Under the pieces are notes generated by a model. That model searched no databases. It was not told the DNA's origin and saw only the letters and a list, made by a program, of their open reading frames with translations. From Isoetes taiwanensis (Eukaryota; Streptophyta; Lycopodiopsida; Isoetales; Isoetaceae): DNA of 64,000 nucleotides. Position 1 is the first letter of the stretch. Every line of letters starts with the position of its first letter. This document shows, one piece after another, positions 56,755 through 64,000 of the stretch. Both the position numbers and the translations under genes were made by a program. The stretch covers positions 19,955,018 through 20,019,017 of the forward strand of contig JAJEKV010000020.1 in assembly GCA_021234155.1 (NCBI GenBank). Reading direction: 5' to 3'.

Positions 56755-57650
56755 CCAACGAAAATTCCATTAGGATTCTCCTAGATTCTCCAAGGTTCTA
56801 GAAAGATTTTCCTAGATTCTATGAGATTCCATCAATGTTGATTCCTCGAGGGATTGTACAAATTCGACTAGAAATCAAATTTAAAGTCATACGATGAAGA
56901 TTCTATAAAGATTCTCCAAGATCCCATCAAGATTCTCTAGATACTCAAAGATTTGATGAAGATTCCCTTAGATTCCTCTAGATTCCTAAAGATTCTCCTG
57001 AGATTCCTGTAGATTTTCAAAGATTATCCTAAGATTCGTCTAGATTCCCCAAGATTCCATGTAGATTCTTCAAGATTCCCTTAAATTCCAAAGGTTGTCC
57101 CAAGATTCCCTTAGATTCCTTTAGATTCTCTTGAGATTCCCCTAGATACTCAAATATTATCCTAAGATTCCTCTAGATTGCCTAAGATTCCATGTAGATT
57201 CTTCTAGATTCTGTTATATTCTATGAAGATTCCCCCGTAGAACACACCTAGTGTCAAAGATTCCCATAGGTCCCCTTGGATTCTCCCTCGATTCCCTAAT
57301 ATTCCCCTAAGATTCCCCTAGATTCTTAAGGTTCTATATATTCCCCTAGATTTTCAAAGATTATTTGACGGTTCATTTAGATTCCCCAAGATTCTATGTA
57401 GATTCTCCTAGATTCCCTTAAATTCTATGAACATTCCCCTAGATTCGTTAAGATTCTATCAAGATTTCCCTAGATTCTTAAACATTTTTCGAAGATTCTC
57501 TTAGATTCCCCTAGATGCTTTTGAGATTCCCATAGATTTCTTAAGATTCTCTTGAGATTCCCTTGATTCCCAAAGATTATCCCAAAATTCCTCTAGATTC
57601 CCCAAGCTTCTATATAGATTCTCTTAGATTCCTTTAGATTCCCCTAAATT
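56755..57650. repeat. Satellite array 2, same family
   Basis: Same AGATTCCCCTAGATTCT-type words. The part from 57031 on belongs to the 770-bp higher-order duplication. Confidence 0.9.
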
Positions 57651-57800
57651 ATCCAAGGTTGCACGGAATGATGTCAAACCACTACTTATTAAAAAGCATT
57701 CGATGAGAGGAATCCAACGGTGTGGGTCCCACTTTGATCCGAGATCTCGATCGCAAGATAAAGTTGTTTGAATGCAACACAAAAGAAGGAAGCTTCTATG
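57031..57800. repeat. Higher-order repeat, copy 1 (770 bp)
   Basis: Contains satellite array plus a spacer (GCACGGAATGATGTCAAACC to AAAAGAAGGAAGCTTC). Nearly identical to 57801-58580, with single-base changes and two small indels. Confidence 0.9.
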
Positions 57801-58580
57801 AAGATTCGTCTAGATTCCCCAAGATTCCATGTAGATTCTTCAAGATTCCCTTAAATTCCAAAGGTTGTCCCAAGATTCCCTTAGATTCCTTTAGATTCTC
57901 TTGAGATTCCCCTAGAACTCAAATATTATCCTAAGATTCCTCTAGATTGCCTAAGATTCCATGTAGATTCTTCTAGATTCTGTTATATTCTATGAAGATT
58001 CCCCCGTAGAACACACCTAGTGTCAAAGATTCCCATAGGTCCCCTTGGATTCTCCCTCGATTCCCTAATATTCCCCTAAGATCCCCCTAGATTCTTAAGG
58101 TTCTATATATTCCCCTAGATTTTCAAAGATTATTTGACGGTTCATTTAGATTCCCCAAGATTCTATGTAGATTCTCCTAGATTCCCTTAAATTCTATGAA
58201 CATTCCCTTAGATTCGTTAAGATTCTATCAAGATTTCCCTAGATTCTTAAACATTTTTCGAAGATTCTCTTAGATTCCCCTAGATGCTTTTGAGATTCCC
58301 ATAGATTTCTTAAGATTCTCTTGAGATTCCCTTGATTCCCAAAGATTATCCCAAAATTCCTCTAGATTCCCCAAGCTTCTATATAGATTCTCTTAGATTC
58401 CTTTAGATTCTATGAAGATTCCCCTAAATTATCCAAGGTTGCACGGAATGATGTCAAACCACTACTCATTAAAAAGCATTCGATGAGAGGAATCCAAGGG
58501 TGTGGGTCCCACTTTGATCCGAGATCTCGATCGCAAGATAAAGTCGTTTGAATGCAACACAAAAGAAGGAAGCTTCCATG
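57801..58580. repeat. Higher-order repeat, copy 2 (~780 bp)
   Basis: Direct tandem copy of 57031-57800 with about 98% identity by eye, the main difference being an added TAGATTCTATGAAGATTC near 58408. Much younger than the satellite units inside it. Confidence 0.9.
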
Positions 58581-61500
58581 AAAGCTTCATAATTAATGGG
58601 GTGCCACCTCATTACCATTTCATTAAATAAGGGTGACACCTCACCCCTTTAATATAAAAAACTTTAATTTAATAAAAAAATGAATGGCTAGGATTTCTCC
58701 TCCCCCTTTTGATCTAACGGTGGAGATTGGTTATACCAAATCCACTTTGGAGGAAGCTTCCTTGCACCTTCCTAGTAAAAATCAAGGGCCATGATTTCGC
58801 CTCCCCTTTTTGATCTTTTTGATCTGATGGTCTAGAGATATGTTGCATGCCCACATGCATGGCCATGTATGTCCCATGCATGACCCATCCATAATCCAAT
58901 GGCCCATGTCGCACCACTTAACCAGTGCCCCCAATCCGACGGCAAAGAAGCATGTCACATATTTTTAGCACATTATATAAACCATGGGTGCATCGTTTCC
59001 CTAAGACACATAGAATAATTTTATAAATATAATGATAATGATATATATGTCTATTATCAGTATCAGGTGCTCACACATAGTACAAAACATGAGTTTGGGA
59101 TCATGTTTTAGGGTTTAGTGTTTGTATCAAAAACTCCATCGCTTCAACTGCCAAAGGATGAAGCAAAGAACCACCGCTATAGCCAAGATCAAGTGTTCGA
59201 ATGGAAGAGCAAGTAGAGAGAGAGATGATCAGAGCCCAAGTCAAGCTTCGACTCCAAACACTTCGAGAAGCGGCCTCAAGTAGAAGACCGCTCGTCCATC
59301 ACAATGTCAAGATGAGAGATAACGCCAGTCGTGTTAAGATCCTGAGCGCTGCACCATCTAGGTTTTGCACGGCAACATCCTCGGGATGCAACTCTACCTC
59401 TTGTAGCAGCAGAAACACTTGATGTCCTTATGGCACGAGTGTCCTCAACAATAGAAGGAAGATCGACCAGAGATCTTAAAAAACTGCGGCCATGACCTCA
59501 AGCCGACAGACGTCGAGGAATTCTTTGGGACGATCCGACATCAACGAGCCAACTGAGGAGGCAACCTCTCGACGACCATAATCCTGCCTCGTATGGTGAT
59601 GTTTGTAACATGTGTGCTAGATGGAGATACACTTAAGAAAGGCGCCACAACAATGGGCTATGCCTATGCTCATTCAACAACTAGGTGATGGCTTCGTCAA
59701 GTACTACCAACAATTAGAAGAGAAGAAGCCAAATGTATCTCCAACACGAGGGACCTCAATGCCCAAGATAGAAGCATTCGATACCTTAATGACAAGGATA
59801 GTAACCAAAGCACCTTCAGCAAAAAGAGAGTTCAAGACAATAGCCAACCTATTCAAGGACAAAAGTAGATCTAGGGCAGTAAGTTCTTCAACTCAAGGGT
59901 CAAGCTACGCAGATATAAGAGTACATCATCCCTGACAGCAAACCTATCATGGAGGAGAGTCATGAGGCTTTACTCGCCAGGAAGATGCACATGTATTAAG
60001 GGACAATGGCCACAAACCAGAAGCTGAAGGAATGCTAGTACTTCCACGAGCTCCTTAGATGCAACATCAGGTTCAAAACTGTGGAGCGTGATCAAATGCA
60101 ACTAGAAAGTACCACAAGACTAGAAGGCAGCATAGCGCCGTAGAACGTGACAATGTCTAAGCCATCGAGTCGAGGGGATCAAACAGGTGAGATGGGAAGC
60201 TCGATGGAGAACTGACTAGGAGAATCGATTCAAAGAATCGACGGTCAACTAGAAAACCTCAACAAGCTACGACAACTCGCATGCAACTTCGCGAACCCAA
60301 GGATCGACGATTCGAAAGGCAACTAATGAAGAGAACAACTCCTTACGAGTCTAGCCAAAGGAATTGCGCACAACTTCAAGAGGCACCTCCAAAGATCTTC
60401 AGACATTGTGAAGAGGAAGCACTTATTGCCCAAGAACAAGACTAAGAAGCAGACTAGAACGTTGAAGCATCAACGGCCGTCACATCCTTAGTTAGCATGT
60501 GAAGCAGAAGCAGGTTGTGCCGTAGCCGACAGACATTGGAGAGCTCAAACATATCAAAGAGTCTACTAATCGAGCACAAGCTGACGTACAAATAAGAGGA
60601 TATAGATCTTCAAACACCAGCGCACTAGGAGGAACATCGACAACACTGCCATGGAGTACGTGTGCACCTCGAGGGGAGACATCAAGGGGGCCTAATAGCT
60701 TTAGTAGTATCTGTAATCATAATAGTGTAAGCTATATGCCTTGCATGCATATTTTCCCTTGTTATTCCCTCCCTCTTACAGTGTAACAGATCAAAGAAAG
60801 AGGCTGGACAATTGGAAGGCATGAAGCGAGCAACATCCTCAACTTGTCTGTCAACATGTTATCAACAAGAGAAGGATTTGATCTAGAGCCAATCCTTTAG
60901 CCGCTAAGATGAAGAATTCAACGTGGAGGATGTTTTTTTCAAAGGAACCACCTTCAGGTTTTTTTGAGAAGTGACAGAAGATTTCAAGTGGTCAACTACG
61001 CCATCAAAACCAGCAGCAATGGGAAGCCTCTAATGAAGAAAGTTGGTCTCTACATTGAGGAGGAGCTCAGAGTCTCAAGCAACTCGAAAGAACGTTACCT
61101 TGCTGCTTCAAGAAGGCAACGAGCGAATGAGCTGCTAGCAAGATTGAGGAGCTATGATCATATAGTCGAGTAGTAGGCTTATGGATGATAACATCCATAA
61201 TGGGATTGGAAGGCATTTCTATATTTTTCTCGTGAAAGGATCGCCCCAAGTTAAGCTAAGCATCAACGATTGGGAAGGAAATGCATAGGAGTAACTAAAA
61301 TTATACACGATTGTTAATAGACATCCAACATATTGAAACCACTTGGGGAGATTGATCACCTCGCTAAGAAGGACCATGTATAAAGCTAGTACCTCCAAGG
61401 AATAATCCGACTGAATGAAAGGAAGTAATTTAAACAAGTCCAGCCAACTTGTTATAATGACATTAATTTAATTGATAGGAATATTATAAGAGAGTAAATA

Positions 61501-64000
61501 ACTAAGAAAGAGGGATATCTAGAATATAAAATTGAATAATACATGAAAGGCACATCTAAAATAAGAAGTATATTAATCACATAGTCTTTTGAGACAAAAG
61601 GAATTGTCATGATGATAAAACCTTGCAGTTTAGAATTATTCTAAATAATTTAGTAAGTCATCGCTTAGGGATAGATATGTTAAACATGACGGCTGCATCC
61701 ATCATAGACGGTTAAACATGTTAGCTAAGGCTAGTAAATTAATGTGTTAGATAAGAAGCATATAACCTCTTAGGGTAGATAGAATTGCTGCGATGTTATG
61801 ACAACATCAATTGAGGGGATAGGATGCATTGGATAGCATCATTGGATAGGTGTAGGACCATTTTCTTATGAAGAAAGTGGGGCCTCAATCTTAGGACTGA
61901 ACCTACCTGCATCTTAGATGTTGAATCGCCATCAAATTACTCGACCCTTAGAATAGAGTTCCTTCCGCAAGTAGCCAAAGCACATGGAGCGTAAGATGGA
62001 TGCTTAATGTCCATATGACCTTCAACATGCAAGACTGACGCGGTAGCCAACTGCACCAAAGCGGGGGAGCGAATCAATGGAAGCAATGCAACGGCCAAGT
62101 CATCTCCAAACTAGTCGACGCCGGCTCAATGGGGACATGTATTCTAGCCTTAGCGGGTGCGACAACTAAAGTGGGGAGAGGCTTTGCATGATAGATAGAA
62201 TGCATGATGGGAAAAGCATAATTTTCTTATGCCGTGATGCCTGCATTCACACCTAGGAATGAGCTAGTATCCTAGCTCTTAATTAAATTATTCAGGGTTG
62301 TGAACCCCTTATAACCACATAAACTATATAATCTTAAGTATACTATTATGCAAGGCATTGATAGCACTCCATGAGGGCATGTATCATAAGCTTTAATGTC
62401 TTGTTGATAAATTATATGCTCATAATAACTGCATAGATAGTTTTGTCTGGTGTAGATATCTTAGTATCGAGATAAAGTAAGATAATAATTACATAAAATC
62501 TTAGTTAAACCTTTCGCAAGGATGTAATTCCTTCCAAAGGCATTTAAGTAACCTTCATAGGGTCCTGACAAATATAATAAGAATTTGTCTATCTTTCCAT
62601 AAGTATAGCAAATATAAAGTATATACATGTAAGGTTGATACATACCAACCAAGTAGCGAGCGAGAATCACACACTCAACGCTTGGATCCGATGATATAAA
62701 CCCTAGCCATATGATAAATAATTAAAATACTTTTCAAAATAAGTATTACCTCGATAATTGTATGATGACATATCTTAAAGGCCGTAAAGTTATCATATAA
62801 CAGTTAGTTAAATATAATACTATTGGAAGCAATATATCCAATACTACTATAATGTTAATATGAAAATATTACCTTAAGGTAATTAATGTAATTGCATGCA
62901 TTAAAGGAAGTCCAGCAGGGATCATGCAGGGGTCCAAGCTAATGCTTAAGACGTTAACTAAAACCTGTATCCAAGGTAGAAGTATCCCAGCAGATGCTAG
63001 CCAACATGCAACAGTTGGTGGAAGATATCTTCTAGCAGCAAGAAGCCAGCAGAAGAGCATAGCAGACAAGCACTGCATCGGCTGAAGCGTTGCATCGACA
63101 ATTGCAAGAAGCTTGCTCCAAGGTGGGCTGGACCATTCAGGATAACCAAAAGAGTAGGTAACCAATCCTATAAGTTAGACCTGCCAGCGCACTTGAAGAT
63201 CCATAGAGATTTCCACGTAAGTCTCCTAAAGAGGCACACTCCTAATCCAGAGGAAGTATTGGAAACACCAGAGTTACTGGAAATGATGGACGATCAACTT
63301 GAGATTGTTCCAGATGTTCTTCTTGACAGATCCTATAAGAAGACAAGAAGATCTCAATTCTCCAATACCTAGTGAAATGGACACTTACCAATGGAAGACA
63401 CTACGCGGGTACTATAAATAGATCTTGAGAAGCAGTACCTACAACTCATGGAGCAATGCAAGGGTCGACTCGTCGCCAAAGTAGTCGACACCGAATCGAT
63501 AGGTGAGTGGAAGGTAGATTAAAAGTCTACTTCCGATGCCATGGAAGTAGACAAATTGAGAGATAAGAGGTCATATAGGATCATGCATTGATAGGAAAGC
63601 ACCTCTAGTCTATGCCCACTACGGGGAGGAAGCCATCCTCCACGCCAAGGGCAACGAGAGGTATAGGCATTAGACATCATCCTAGGCGCCACGATGAAAG
63701 AAGCATCCTCTTCTAGTCTTGCATCCATGTAGTTAAATTAATTATAATTAAATGGGTGGTTCCCTAATAACCATCCTTATAATAAATAAATGTGTACTAA
63801 CGTAGTGTTGGACTGACCTAAGGGGCAGGAGGGTCGCACTGCGAAGGCTTGCAACACATACTTTTTTGTCATAATGTGTTGCAAGGAGACCAAATGGACC
63901 TTAAATTATAATTGAAACTGTGTTAATAATAAGTGTGCAAACCATAAAATTTTGTGAATATTAAATGATAATGTAAGGGTTGAGAGATCACCTTACTATA
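58581..64000. other. Repeat-derived flank with no identifiable gene
   Basis: After the satellite spacer, about 5 kb with only short frames: 59201-59422 (EEQVEREMIRAQVKLRLQTL, helical), 59621-59935 (FKTIANLFKDKSRSRAVSSS), 60964-61173 (KVGLYIEEELRVSSNSKERY). They are hydrophilic and resemble decayed gag or other retroelement sequence, but no diagnostic motif is present. From 61180 to 64000 the DNA is AT-rich and featureless to my eye. Confidence 0.45.

Overview
This is a eukaryotic nuclear window from a land plant. Signs are spliced genes with GT-AG introns, a remorin, CIPK-type kinase exons, an ABCC-transporter remnant, PPR repeats, and copia, LINE, SINE, Harbinger-MITE and satellite DNA. The PPR wording and the gene-poor, repeat-rich layout suggest a large-genome seedless plant, perhaps a homosporous fern; that is inference from pattern memory, not proof. 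There are no operons, rRNA genes or convincing tRNA genes, and gene calls below rest on splice-aware reading of short exons.

Layout. 1-3.2 kb: GC-rich decayed LINE on the minus strand. 3.2-4.1 kb: G-runs and purine-rich tandem repeats. 4.6-9.13 kb: a minus-strand, probably plastid-targeted DUF3598-like gene carrying a nearly perfect 1.62-kb tandem duplication of exons 2-5 that stays in frame. 9.36-9.76 kb: a complete Harbinger-type MITE. 10.3-12.5 kb: PPR pseudogene, an unrecognised stretch ending in A31, and ABCC-transporter remnants. 12.54-13.9 kb: 19-bp satellite. 14.3-15.43 kb: LINE 3' end with a poly(A) tail. 15.5-15.7 kb: long hairpin. 15.7-17.98 kb: short non-autonomous LTR retrotransposon on the minus strand with two ~601-bp LTRs, PBS and PPT. 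22.26-24.31 kb: a five-exon remorin gene, the cleanest gene here.

25.25-26.12 kb: cluster of tRNA-derived SINE-like units. 28.05-28.74 kb: minus-strand CIPK-like kinase exons with damaged DFG and APE motifs. 30.5-31.6 kb: copia reverse-transcriptase remnant. 32.1-33.4 kb: decayed DUF7869-type transposon gene. 34.9-36.75 kb: AT-rich arms in direct and inverted orientation around an LTR fragment. 36.75-41.1 kb: three tandem copies of the first five exons of an AMBRA1-like WD40 gene, followed by three phase-compatible exons of an unidentified gene. 42.2-45.5 kb: a minus-strand SANT/Myb-like protein and a divergent plus-strand RPA1-like single-strand-DNA-binding protein, both broken. 48.6-49.4 kb: LINE endonuclease remnant (minus). 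51.8-55.1 kb: LTR with a perfect tRNA-iMet PBS and decayed internal region. 55.2-58.9 kb: long 'GATTCCCCTAGA' satellite arrays with a 770-bp higher-order duplication. 59-64 kb: no gene I can name.

The probably functional genes are the remorin (membrane-associated scaffold) and possibly the duplicated DUF3598-like gene; most of the rest is transposon or pseudogene. The recurring theme is local tandem duplication of 0.8-1.6 kb, seen independently in the DUF3598 gene, the AMBRA1-like exons and the satellite block.
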